In this document: in pieces, positions 9,606-17,049 of the stretch
Layout of the letters: every line of letters starts with the position of its first letter
How positions within the stretch are numbered: position 1 is the stretch's first letter
Source: Paenibacillus crassostreae
Lineage (GTDB): Bacteria; Bacillota; Bacilli; Paenibacillales; Paenibacillaceae
Assembly (NCBI RefSeq): GCF_001857945.1
Contig: NZ_CP017770.1
Location: forward strand, 1,488,001-1,552,000
Direction of reading: 5' to 3'
Length of the DNA: 64,000 bases
The notes under the pieces: model-generated
Told to the model about the DNA's origin: nothing
The model's input: only the letters and a program-made list of their open reading frames with translations
Databases searched by the model: none
Translations under genes and position numbers: made by a program

Positions 9606-10967
9606 TTATTTGCCCAGTTTATCAATCGAAGCTTGTGCCTGTTGTTTGTATTTCTCAGCAGTAGCAGTAACAGACGCATTATTCTTAATGACATCTTCAA
9701 CAAAACTGTTAAATGGGTATTCTGGGTATGCTTCATCCAATACGATAATTCCTGTACCATAGATATGATCACGAATCATTTGGATATCTTCTTCATGTCC
9801 ATAAAGGCTTTCTAAGTAATCCTGACCAGGATACTCTTCAAGCTGTGGAACATCTTGCATTTCTTCGAAAATTTGATATACAATTTCAGGATCTTTCACA
9901 CCTTTTGGTATGAATCTAGATGCTGCAGCTGTATTCGCATAAGTAACTTCCGCAGTTCCTTGGGGTCCATTAGGAATTGGCACAATCCCAACATCAAATG
10001 TCAGATCAGGCATTTGCCATTCTGAAGCTATGAACATCGCAACGTCTCCGTCTTTAAAGGTATCCGTTTCTTCCCAATTTACTTTATCGCCTGTTTTTAT
10101 TTTCGCAACATTCTCTACATTATATATATGGTTTAAGAATTCCATAGCTTCGATCGTTCTAGGATCGCTAAGACCTTCCTTACTCGTAGAATCATCTGCA
10201 ACCTTCGCTCCATTAGCTGCTACTAGAATTCGACCTACTTGAGCTGCCCATCCAGAGAAACCATAGGTATCAATTTTACCGTTATTATCAGTATCCTTAG
10301 TTGCCAATTTAGCAACTTCAATGAACTTCTCCCAATTCCATTCGCCTTTACTGTAGAGTTCCTGCAGATCTGGCAAACCTAATTTTTTGAATATATCTCG
10401 GTTATAATGTACGCCAACAGCAAGTGTTGTCGGATTGTCAAAGGCATACTCTTTCCCAGCTAGACTAGCGCTCTTCACTACTAAATTCATTTCGTTATTA
10501 ATATTGGATTCCGGTTTTGTAAACTCACTTAATTCAAGTAATTGACCCTTCAGTGCTGCTGGAAGCGCAGATTTGTATTCCAGTAATACAATATCTGCAA
10601 AGGGTTCGCCTGCAAGTACTGTCGTTGTAAACTTATCCATGTATTCACCAAAAGGTACATTAACGAATTCAATCTTCATGTTGTACTTCTTCTCAAGTTC
10701 AGCAATCTTCGCCAATCTTGCTTTATCAGATGCAGTTGTACCTGCAGGTGTCAGATCCCACCAAGCAGACATTTTAATAACACGACCACCTAAATCAACA
10801 ACTTCTTCAGGTTGCGGTTCTGGCTCTGTCTTTACTTCTTCTGTTGGCGTAACAGCCTCTGTCTTGGTAACGCTTTCATTTGTTTGGACATTATTACCAC
10901 CACTACAAGCCGATATCAGTAATACAAAACAGACCAACAACATAGAAAACAGTTTCATTTGTTTCAT
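9606..10967 (-). CDS. Solute-binding lipoprotein (sugar ABC transporter, family 1)
   Basis: This 453-residue lipoprotein has the lipobox LISAC at residues 17-21, after the signal sequence MKQMKLFSMLLVCFVLLISA, followed by a Ser/Thr/Glu/Pro-rich linker to about residue 55. A family-1 extracellular solute-binding domain follows (KMSAWWDLTP, GEWNWEKFIEVAKLA, DGDVAMFIASEWQMP). A GGAGG ribosome site sits 7 bases before the ATG. It is transcribed toward the six-gene transport operon but separated from it by a terminator and has no permeases of its own, so it may serve those permeases as a second receptor. The LacI-type gene upstream reads in the same direction and may control it. Confidence 0.92.
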   Translation of the reverse strand: MKQMKLFSMLLVCFVLLISACSGGNNVQTNESVTKTEAVTPTEEVKTEPEPQPEEVVDLGGRVIKMSAWWDLTPAGTTASDKARLAKIAELEKKYNMKIEFVNVPFGEYMDKFTTTVLAGEPFADIVLLEYKSALPAALKGQLLELSEFTKPESNINNEMNLVVKSASLAGKEYAFDNPTTLAVGVHYNRDIFKKLGLPDLQELYSKGEWNWEKFIEVAKLATKDTDNNGKIDTYGFSGWAAQVGRILVAANGAKVADDSTSKEGLSDPRTIEAMEFLNHIYNVENVAKIKTGDKVNWEETDTFKDGDVAMFIASEWQMPDLTFDVGIVPIPNGPQGTAEVTYANTAAASRFIPKGVKDPEIVYQIFEEMQDVPQLEEYPGQDYLESLYGHEEDIQMIRDHIYGTGIIVLDEAYPEYPFNSFVEDVIKNNASVTATAEKYKQQAQASIDKLGK

Positions 10968-11224
10968 TCATTAACCTCCCAATCTGATTTGAATTCCCCT
11001 TGACTAACATTTCATAATCAACGAATTAAACACCTCTCAAATATGGTATATTATTCCGCAAAACAACAATAACATCCAGTAATGAATCAGTCAAACGATT
11101 TTTATATTATTTATTAATTTGTTATTTTATTATTATATTGTTTTGTTATTTCCTACGGAATCTACACTTTTTAGGGGGGAATACGTCGAATTACGGAAAA
11201 CACTGTTATTTTACTCCAAAAGGG

Positions 11225-11256
11225 TATCAAGTGAACCTCATACTTTCTTATATTTT
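11225..11256 (+). repeat. 3' remnant of the interspersed repeat
   Basis: The words ATCAAGTGAA and ATACTTTCTTATATTTT reproduce the right-hand end of the repeat seen in full at 59413-59572. The left half is absent. It abuts the long palindromic terminator of the LacI-type gene. Confidence 0.6.
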
Positions 11257-11261
11257 AAAAA

Positions 11262-11307
11262 AATAGCTGTAGCTTGAGTAATGATCATTACTCAAGCTAC
11301 AGCTATT
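11262..11307 (-). terminator. 46-base perfect palindrome, terminator of the LacI-type gene
   Basis: All 46 bases form one perfect inverted repeat; the left arm opens AATAGCTGTAGCTTGAGTAA and the centre is TGATCA. A-rich and T-rich flanks on both sides would let it act as a terminator in either direction. It ends about 24 bases from the stop codon of the LacI-type gene. Confidence 0.75.
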
Positions 11308-11330
11308 GTCTTTATTTGTTATATCATTAG

Positions 11331-12356
11331 TCATTCTATATTGTGAACCTTATTATAATCTTCACGTAATATTGTATCTGCATAAAGTAATTTCTTCTCG
11401 AAAGGGGATTCATGATTATCTATCCGCCATAAAATCTGGTCCACTGCCCTCATACCCAGTATTTCTATCTTCACATCCACTGTTGCTAATATCGGTGACG
11501 CCTTATGTGTATTATCAAATCCTGTCACAGCACATTGATTTGGAACTTCTATTCCCAGCTGTTGTAATGTATCAATAATATAAAAAGCTGTTGTATCATT
11601 GGCACATACAAATACATCAGGAAGTTCACCTGTGCGAAGTGCAGTCGCTATACTTTCATAATGTTCTGTATCAGAACCAAGTAAAGAAAGGATCTGGCTA
11701 TTCTCTATATTAAATTCCACAAGCGAGGTCTGATAAGCAATCCATCGTTCATTAAAACTAGCAGCATCTTTAATATTCCCAATATATTGATACTTCTTAT
11801 AACCTTTACTGTATAACTTTGTCATGAGTTCTTTCATACACATAAAATTATCGGAAAAGATAGAATCACAATGATATGCCGGATCCATATGGTCAACCAT
11901 TACGACTGGAATATTTAGACGATGAATGTCTAGTAAGATAGAAGTCGTTATAGATCCAACTGTAATGATCCCTTGAATAGCATCAGGATTAAGTAGTGAG
12001 AACAAATTATCACTTGTTGGTTCTGTTAATGTTAGAATATCTAAACCCTTTTGATTTAAACGAGTAGATATACCATCAAATACGGGGCCCCAATATAAAG
12101 ATTCATTATTTTGATACCTAACATTTGGAAAGAGCACTAGGATTGTTCCTGTTGATTTTTGACTTTTATTATCATCGATCCTGTTGCCTAGACGTTTGGG
12201 TTCATTCTTGAAATACCCCAACTGCCCTGCAACCTTCAGAATCATTTCTCTCGTCTGAACACTAACCCCTGATTTCCCTGATAATGCACGAGATACTGCA
12301 AATTTAGATACACCAGCTAAATCCGCTATCTCTTGTACTGTAACTTTACCTTTCAT
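11331..12356 (-). CDS. LacI-family transcriptional regulator
   Basis: This protein of about 341 residues has the LacI helix-turn-helix at its N-terminus (VTVQEIADLAGVSKFAVSRALSGKSGVSVQTRE) and a periplasmic-binding-protein-like effector domain (about 65-335; GIITVGSITTS, VTGFDNTHKASPILATVDV). The ATG at 12356 has AGGTGAT just before it; an earlier TTG lacks a site. It lies between a solute-binding lipoprotein on the same strand and a divergent GH113-like glycosidase, so it probably controls one or both in response to a sugar. Its operator is not evident. Confidence 0.9.
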   Translation of the reverse strand: MKGKVTVQEIADLAGVSKFAVSRALSGKSGVSVQTREMILKVAGQLGYFKNEPKRLGNRIDDNKSQKSTGTILVLFPNVRYQNNESLYWGPVFDGISTRLNQKGLDILTLTEPTSDNLFSLLNPDAIQGIITVGSITTSILLDIHRLNIPVVMVDHMDPAYHCDSIFSDNFMCMKELMTKLYSKGYKKYQYIGNIKDAASFNERWIAYQTSLVEFNIENSQILSLLGSDTEHYESIATALRTGELPDVFVCANDTTAFYIIDTLQQLGIEVPNQCAVTGFDNTHKASPILATVDVKIEILGMRAVDQILWRIDNHESPFEKKLLYADTILREDYNKVHNIE

Positions 12357-12581
12357 ACGATCACCTAATCTCAATTTAGAAATTTAACTCATAATTCATA
12401 GCATACATGAATGCTAACAACAAAACAATCTGTTAGGTAATCAAAAAAAATTGATCTATGTATTACAAATTTTATTAAAAAAAATATATTAATGTTATTT
12501 TTGTTATTGTGTTTTTGCTATTATTATAATAGTATTCATGTTAATAATTAATCAACTTTTTTCTGAGAAGGGATACATAAG

Positions 12582-13562
12582 ATGATTAACGAAGTTTTTA
12601 TCAAAGGAATGACTTATGGCTGGGGTGCCAAACGTGGAGAGTATAGACAACCATCCGCAATTGATTCTTTGATCAAATTAAAAGAAACGGGTAGTGAATG
12701 GATTGCCCTCTCTTTTTGGACATATCAGGATTCTGTATTCTCCACCCATATTTCTTTTGATTATGGGTATACAGTAACCGACCGCGATATCACCTATTCT
12801 GTACAACAGGCTAAACAGCTAGGTCTTAAAGTATGTTTAAAACCCGTTGTAAATTCACGTGATGGTATTTGGAGAGCCCATATAGGTTTTCCTAACGAAG
12901 AAGAGTCCTCTAGTTATTGGGATACCTGGTTTCAATCGTATTCTGATTTTATATGTCATTATGCTGAGTTAGCCGAAGAACTACAATGTGATATGTTATG
13001 TATTGGTTGCGAAATGATTAAAACTGAATCACGAACTCAATCATGGCGTGAGCTTATTGAAAAAATACGCAATTTGTACTCTGGGCCTTTAGTCTACAAC
13101 GCTAATCACGGTAAAGAAGATGGGGTAAGCTGGTTTGATGCTTTGGACTTTATTGGTACGAGTGCTTATTATCCAATAACAAGTAAACCTGGTGATACTT
13201 ATGAACATATGTTATCTGGTTGGAAGAAACAAATAGCCCCGTTGAAGTCTCTATCTAATCGCTTTAATAAACCTATTATTTTTATGGAGATCGGATGTAG
13301 AAGCGCTCTTGGATGTGCGACTATGCCCTGGGATTTCACACATCTTGAATTGCCGTATTCAGAAGAAGAACAAGCTAATTTTTATCATTCTGCATTACAA
13401 GCATTTTGGGATGAACCTTGGTTTGCCGGATATTTCTGGTGGGATTGGAGTACATCACTTTACAGTTTAAATCAAGCCACATCCAATCGAGGTTTTGATA
13501 TCTATGGTAAAAAGGCTGAACAAATCCTGAAGGACTATTATGCAAAACCCAATCCTCGTTAA
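12582..13562 (+). CDS. GH113-like glycoside hydrolase, cytoplasmic
   Basis: The 326-residue protein lacks a signal peptide, so it should act on imported oligosaccharides. It has a TIM-barrel pattern close to family GH113 (beta-mannanase-like enzymes): KGMTYGWG at the start, VCLKPVV, CIGCEMIKTE with the likely acid/base Glu near residue 144, YNANHGKEDGVSWFDALDFIG, IIFMEIGCRS with the likely nucleophile Glu near residue 227, and a final FAGYFWWDWST. The family assignment comes from these motifs; the substrate is not proven. A GAAGGGA ribosome site precedes the ATG. It is divergent from the LacI-type gene with about 225 bases of very AT-rich DNA between them, and a bidirectional terminator follows it. 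Confidence 0.8.
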   Translation: MINEVFIKGMTYGWGAKRGEYRQPSAIDSLIKLKETGSEWIALSFWTYQDSVFSTHISFDYGYTVTDRDITYSVQQAKQLGLKVCLKPVVNSRDGIWRAHIGFPNEEESSSYWDTWFQSYSDFICHYAELAEELQCDMLCIGCEMIKTESRTQSWRELIEKIRNLYSGPLVYNANHGKEDGVSWFDALDFIGTSAYYPITSKPGDTYEHMLSGWKKQIAPLKSLSNRFNKPIIFMEIGCRSALGCATMPWDFTHLELPYSEEEQANFYHSALQAFWDEPWFAGYFWWDWSTSLYSLNQATSNRGFDIYGKKAEQILKDYYAKPNPR

Positions 13563-13565
13563 TGC

Positions 13566-13594
13566 AAAAGAGCCGAAAATATTTCGGCTCTTTT
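13566..13594. terminator. Bidirectional terminator
   Basis: AAAAGAGCCGAAA pairs with TTTCGGCTCTTTT around a three-base loop, with A and T runs at each end. It lies between the convergent GH113-like and histidine-kinase genes and can serve both. Confidence 0.9.
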
Positions 13595-13612
13595 ATAAAT
13601 TAAAAGTTGCCT

Positions 13613-15526
13613 TTATATCATATCCTCATGATAAGCACTTGGGAAACGAGTTATCACCTCAGTACCTACCCATTTCTCACTTGTAAATGTAATACTGCCA
13701 TTCATCGCTTCAATGATTCGGAATGTCACCATTAGACCGAGACCTGTTCCTCTGGTCTTATTCGAATAGTAAGGTTCTCCCAAGTGCTTAATATCTTCGT
13801 CTTCCATACCTACGCCATTATCAAGGATATGAATTACGATCTGTCCTGAATCTTCATAAGCCCATATTCGAATAAGTCCATCTTTTCCTAAAGCCTCGAT
13901 ACTATTTTTAATCATATTAACGAATGCTTGTTTAAATTTTGAGGCATTCCCGATAATCAGCAATCCAGATGGAATATCTATCTGTACTCTTCCTGCTTGA
14001 TAATTAGCTAAGGGTAATAATATACCTTCAATATGCCTAAATTCCCCCAATACATCCAGTGTAGTGGCCTGTTGAATCTCAGGTTTGGCAAATGTTAAAA
14101 AGTCAGTAATGATATCCGATGCTCTATCTAGCTCATCTAGAGCTAGTCTCAAATATTCTTTATCTTTATCCTTTGACTTCTGCTCAAGTAATTGAAGAAA
14201 CCCTCTAGTTACTTGAAGTGGATTCCTTACTTCATGTGCAACCGATGCTGCAAGTTCACTAATAATATCCATCTTCTCAGAGCGCTGCAATTCATTATTA
14301 AATCGTTCCAGTTCCTTTGAATACTCAATGACTTGGCGATGGTTCATGGTTAACTTCCTTCCAAGTAATATGATGAAAGAAGTTATAAAACAAATAAGTC
14401 CCCATTTCCATATAAATAATTCATATTTCCCCTGAGATAAGAAGAACCAAGAGAACTCAGCTATCACAACAACTGTGAATATCGTAAACCCCCAAGCAAT
14501 AATTCCGGCGTCTTTATTTCCCTTTATTCCGTAGTACACTGCATGAGTCATAAGTATAATACCTTGAATAATGATTAGTGTCCCTATCATTGATAAAGAG
14601 AACAAATAAAATCTTTCATATTCGATATCAAGAAATAAGTTTAAAAACATGAAAGCAAAAAAACAACTAAAATAGATCATTTGAATTTTTCGGAACTTAC
14701 GGATAACTCCACCATATCCTATGCCAATCATAGACTCAAATACATATGTCAACCCTGGCAAAAATATATAAAGAGCAATATCAAATAGAACAAGATAAAT
14801 ATGTCCATATTCTCCATAATGCGTATACAAGAATGGCGAGTATGTAATGATAATAATACCTACCGATAATAATACAATATTTACAGAAATCCAATCCTTG
14901 ATATGTCCTTTGCTTAAAAATACTGAACAAATCACCATGACTAGTGCAACAAATACAACAGCAACTCCCGCGATAATATCTATTATATTCCCTCTAACAT
15001 ATTGTTTCAGGATGGGCTGATAATCTCCTATAACTATTTCTTTATCTATACCAAGTCGATCACGCTCTGAATACATACTCATTATTACTTCCTTACCTGC
15101 ATCCACGGGCTTTAATGGCAGAAATATCGTGTTTAGATCATACTTGTGAGATCTATCCTTCTGATAAATTATCGTATTATTAATATATATATTTATCCCT
15201 TTTGCATAGACTTTATTGATGTATAATGCAGGTGAAGAAAGATCATATGCTGGAAGTCTGAATTTAATCCATAGAGTATCTGTTGATTGTTGTGGTTTCA
15301 GATAACCCTGATTCGAATTATGCCAAACCCAAGAATTCGAAGATTCTAATGGATACGATGTCATTATGGGCTCCCTATCACTCTCACCCCAGTAGTATTG
15401 CCAATTCGAAATTGAAATAGAGTGATTCTTTGTTTCAACAGAATGAAATGCATCGATCGGATTGAAAGATGACATGACGATCATAACGAATATGATAACA
15501 AGTATATTTCTTGTAACCCACTTCAT
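13613..15526 (-). CDS. Polytopic sensor histidine kinase (7TM-DISM-like), left copy
   Basis: This 637-residue kinase has a first membrane segment (about 8-26), an extracytoplasmic jelly-roll-like domain (about 35-175; WQYYWGESD, LWIKFRLPAY) and seven or eight membrane segments (about 180-390). A HisKA domain with H431 in VAHEVRNPLQVTRGFLQLL follows, then a HATPase domain with N box NMIKNSIEA, DNGVGM and GTGLGLMV. The architecture recalls 7TM-DISM kinases, and the H box is the type seen in sporulation kinases that feed Spo0F. No response regulator is adjacent. It is divergent from the isoprenoid-synthase-like gene and clearly paralogous to the kinase at 17050-18939; both use a GAGGTGC ribosome site. 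It may sense the peptide encoded between them. Confidence 0.9.
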   Translation of the reverse strand: MKWVTRNILVIIFVMIVMSSFNPIDAFHSVETKNHSISISNWQYYWGESDREPIMTSYPLESSNSWVWHNSNQGYLKPQQSTDTLWIKFRLPAYDLSSPALYINKVYAKGINIYINNTIIYQKDRSHKYDLNTIFLPLKPVDAGKEVIMSMYSERDRLGIDKEIVIGDYQPILKQYVRGNIIDIIAGVAVVFVALVMVICSVFLSKGHIKDWISVNIVLLSVGIIIITYSPFLYTHYGEYGHIYLVLFDIALYIFLPGLTYVFESMIGIGYGGVIRKFRKIQMIYFSCFFAFMFLNLFLDIEYERFYLFSLSMIGTLIIIQGIILMTHAVYYGIKGNKDAGIIAWGFTIFTVVVIAEFSWFFLSQGKYELFIWKWGLICFITSFIILLGRKLTMNHRQVIEYSKELERFNNELQRSEKMDIISELAASVAHEVRNPLQVTRGFLQLLEQKSKDKDKEYLRLALDELDRASDIITDFLTFAKPEIQQATTLDVLGEFRHIEGILLPLANYQAGRVQIDIPSGLLIIGNASKFKQAFVNMIKNSIEALGKDGLIRIWAYEDSGQIVIHILDNGVGMEDEDIKHLGEPYYSNKTRGTGLGLMVTFRIIEAMNGSITFTSEKWVGTEVITRFPSAYHEDMI

Positions 15527-15591
15527 AAGTGCACCTCAAAATAAAATAGATCATTCTTTCTTTTGGTTTATTTTTCTACATTATTCTAAAA

Positions 15592-15598
15592 TTCGACA
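15592..15598 (-). promoter_or_regulatory. Candidate Spo0A (0A) box
   Basis: The minus strand reads TTGTCGAAT, containing the core TGTCGAA of the Spo0A box. It lies about 66 bases upstream of the left kinase gene and 130 bases upstream of the isoprenoid-synthase-like gene. A 7-base core occurs by chance several times in 64 kb, so this is only suggestive. Confidence 0.25.
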
Positions 15599-15673
15599 AG
15601 TTTCGTTACTTCCCTTTAACGAAATACATTTTTTTGAAAATAAAATATTATTTTGATTATAAAACAGCCTTTT

Positions 15674-15701
15674 TTGATAGAATCACTCAGAATCTTATGA
15701 T
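15674..15701 (+). promoter_or_regulatory. Sigma-A-like promoter of the isoprenoid-synthase/peptide genes
   Basis: TTGATA, a 16-base spacer and TATGAT place a transcription start near 15708, about 20 bases before the ATG at 15729. This fits the downstream start and argues against a start at 15717. Confidence 0.6.
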
Positions 15702-15728
15702 AAAATTTGTATAAAAGTGGGTGATCCT

Positions 15729-16658
15729 ATGCAATGGTATAAAGATTTTGAGAAAGATATAGCACAAGTTTTTATAGAAACACAGCAAATAGTGGAGAAG
15801 TTCCCTCCGCCACTGAATCACAAAGGCTTAGCTTACTTAAGTAAATTTGATATTCGTCAAGATGATAGTACAAAGAACTATATTTGTTACCTGCTCCCTT
15901 TCTGGTGTAATGACATCAGTCAGCTAAAAAAAGACACGATAGTTCGATTATCAGTCGGAAACGTACTCGCCATGTTATACTTCTTTATCCAAGATGATCT
16001 TATGGATAGCCAAGATTCCTTAGATCGAGATCAAGTACCGCTCGCCAACTTACTATATATACATTTCTTTGAAATCTACTTAGCATATTTCCCCTTTGAT
16101 TCCCCATTCTGGGCCTACTTCCACCAATACATCGTTGAATGGACAGACGGTGTTGCCAATGAACCTCATGAGGATTACTTTCAAACAGATCTCATCAAGA
16201 TAGCTAGAAAAGCAGCACCTCTCAAGTTATCGAGTACAGCTGTTTTATTACTTTCTAATCAATCTAATCTCGTATTTACTGCATCTGACATGATTGATCA
16301 TGTCCTAGTCACTTTACAAATGGCTGATGATTGGAACGATTGGGAGGATGATTATACAGAGAACAACTACAACGGGTTAATATCATTGATCAGATTTAAG
16401 CACGATCAATCAGATATTATATCAATCGAAGAAATTAAGCGTGCTATCTTTGTGCAAGATATTATGCAATATTATACGAAATTCGCTATTTCTAATCATA
16501 CATATATCGAACAACTGAATTTAAACTTGCCCTACCTATTATCCTTCCATCATACCCTTGTTAATCACTTGAAAAGAGATGCCGAGTCAATTAATGAAAA
16601 AAAGAGATTACAAGCGAGTGGCGGATTAAATTATTGGTTATCAAAAAATATCAAATAA
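15729..16658 (+). CDS. Class I isoprenoid-synthase-like protein (ComQ/terpene-synthase fold)
   Basis: The 309-residue, mostly helical protein carries two Asp-rich motifs typical of class I prenyl transferases and terpene synthases: DDLMD at residues 89-93 (in YFFIQDDLMD) and DDWNDWEDD at 200-208 (in LQMADDWNDW), with a basic helix RKAAPLK near 160-166 between them. These residues would bind magnesium and an allylic diphosphate. It has no signal peptide or membrane segment. The ATG at 15729 is chosen because GGTGATC precedes it closely; an in-frame GTG at 15717 lies in the ribosome site. The next gene, 70 bases on, encodes an NHLP-leader peptide ending in Trp, and polytopic kinases flank the pair, as in ComQ-ComX-ComP loci. 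I infer a peptide prenyltransferase; a plain terpene synthase is the main alternative. Confidence 0.75.
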   Translation: MQWYKDFEKDIAQVFIETQQIVEKFPPPLNHKGLAYLSKFDIRQDDSTKNYICYLLPFWCNDISQLKKDTIVRLSVGNVLAMLYFFIQDDLMDSQDSLDRDQVPLANLLYIHFFEIYLAYFPFDSPFWAYFHQYIVEWTDGVANEPHEDYFQTDLIKIARKAAPLKLSSTAVLLLSNQSNLVFTASDMIDHVLVTLQMADDWNDWEDDYTENNYNGLISLIRFKHDQSDIISIEEIKRAIFVQDIMQYYTKFAISNHTYIEQLNLNLPYLLSFHHTLVNHLKRDAESINEKKRLQASGGLNYWLSKNIK

Positions 16659-16728
16659 TGATAGATTTCAAGACTTATCCATGTTATTCTTATAAAGTAA
16701 AAAATAACCATTTTGGAGGGTGATTCTA

Positions 16729-16968
16729 ATGACACAAATGGCTCTTTTTCAAACACAAGTAATTAACAAGGCATGGGAGGATCCAAGTTTCAAAGCGCTT
16801 CTATTAACAGATCCTAAGAAAGCTATCAAAGATGCGCTAGGAGTAATTATTCCAGAGCACATTAAACTTAGAACGTTGGAGGAGTCATCAGATGAATTCT
16901 ATCTTGTGCTACCTTCAAGTCCTTCTAACAATACTCCGGATAACGTTCAATCAAAAGCAATGTGGTAA
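16729..16968 (+). CDS. NHLP-leader peptide, putative modified signal or RiPP precursor
   Basis: This 79-residue peptide begins at the ATG at 16729, with GGAGGG 8 bases upstream; an in-frame GTG at 16720 overlaps that site and is rejected. Residues 12-62 match the nitrile-hydratase-like leader (NHLP) of RiPP precursors: NKAWEDPSFKALLLTDPKK, then AIKDALGVIIPEHIKLRTLE, then the closing strand DEFYLVLP at 55-62. A 17-residue tail follows, SSPSNNTPDNVQSKAMW, Ser/Asn-rich, without Cys, and ending in Trp79. No Gly-Gly cleavage site is present. It lies directly after the isoprenoid-synthase-like gene on the same strand. The likely role is a precursor whose C-terminal Trp is prenylated, by analogy with ComX; this is inference. 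No dedicated peptidase-transporter is nearby. Confidence 0.8.
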   Translation: MTQMALFQTQVINKAWEDPSFKALLLTDPKKAIKDALGVIIPEHIKLRTLEESSDEFYLVLPSSPSNNTPDNVQSKAMW

Positions 16969-17049
16969 TTGTTGCTTCAACTACTTCATAGTTTACTTCA
17001 TAGGGTCTGGAATCGATGTTCTGTCTTACGTCCACACTCATATGATTTA

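Larger units (their letters stand above)
10968..11330. other. AT-rich intergenic region
   Basis: This 363-base stretch has no gene with a ribosome site. From 10968 to about 11200 it is extremely AT-rich, with TTGTTATTT-like words, and should hold the promoter and operator of the lipoprotein gene. Similar GTTATTTTTGTTATT words occur before the GH113-like gene at about 12493-12510, so both could be sites for the neighbouring LacI-type protein; no CG-centred palindrome was found to confirm this. A remnant of the interspersed repeat lies at about 11225-11256 and a long palindrome at 11262-11307. Confidence 0.5.

Noticed and set aside
12492..12520. Consensus promoter before the GH113-like gene
   Set aside because: TATAAT at 12515-12520 is good but no acceptable -35 lies at the right distance in this very AT-rich stretch, so I did not list it.
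15729..16658. Squalene/phytoene synthase or primary polyprenyl diphosphate synthase
   Set aside because: Motif spacing and the DDWNDWEDD second motif do not fit those families well, and no carotenoid, hopanoid or quinone genes are adjacent; a ComQ or terpene-synthase-like assignment fits better.
16720..16728. GTG start giving an 82-residue NHLP peptide
   Set aside because: The GTG lies inside the GGAGGG ribosome site that correctly serves the ATG at 16729.
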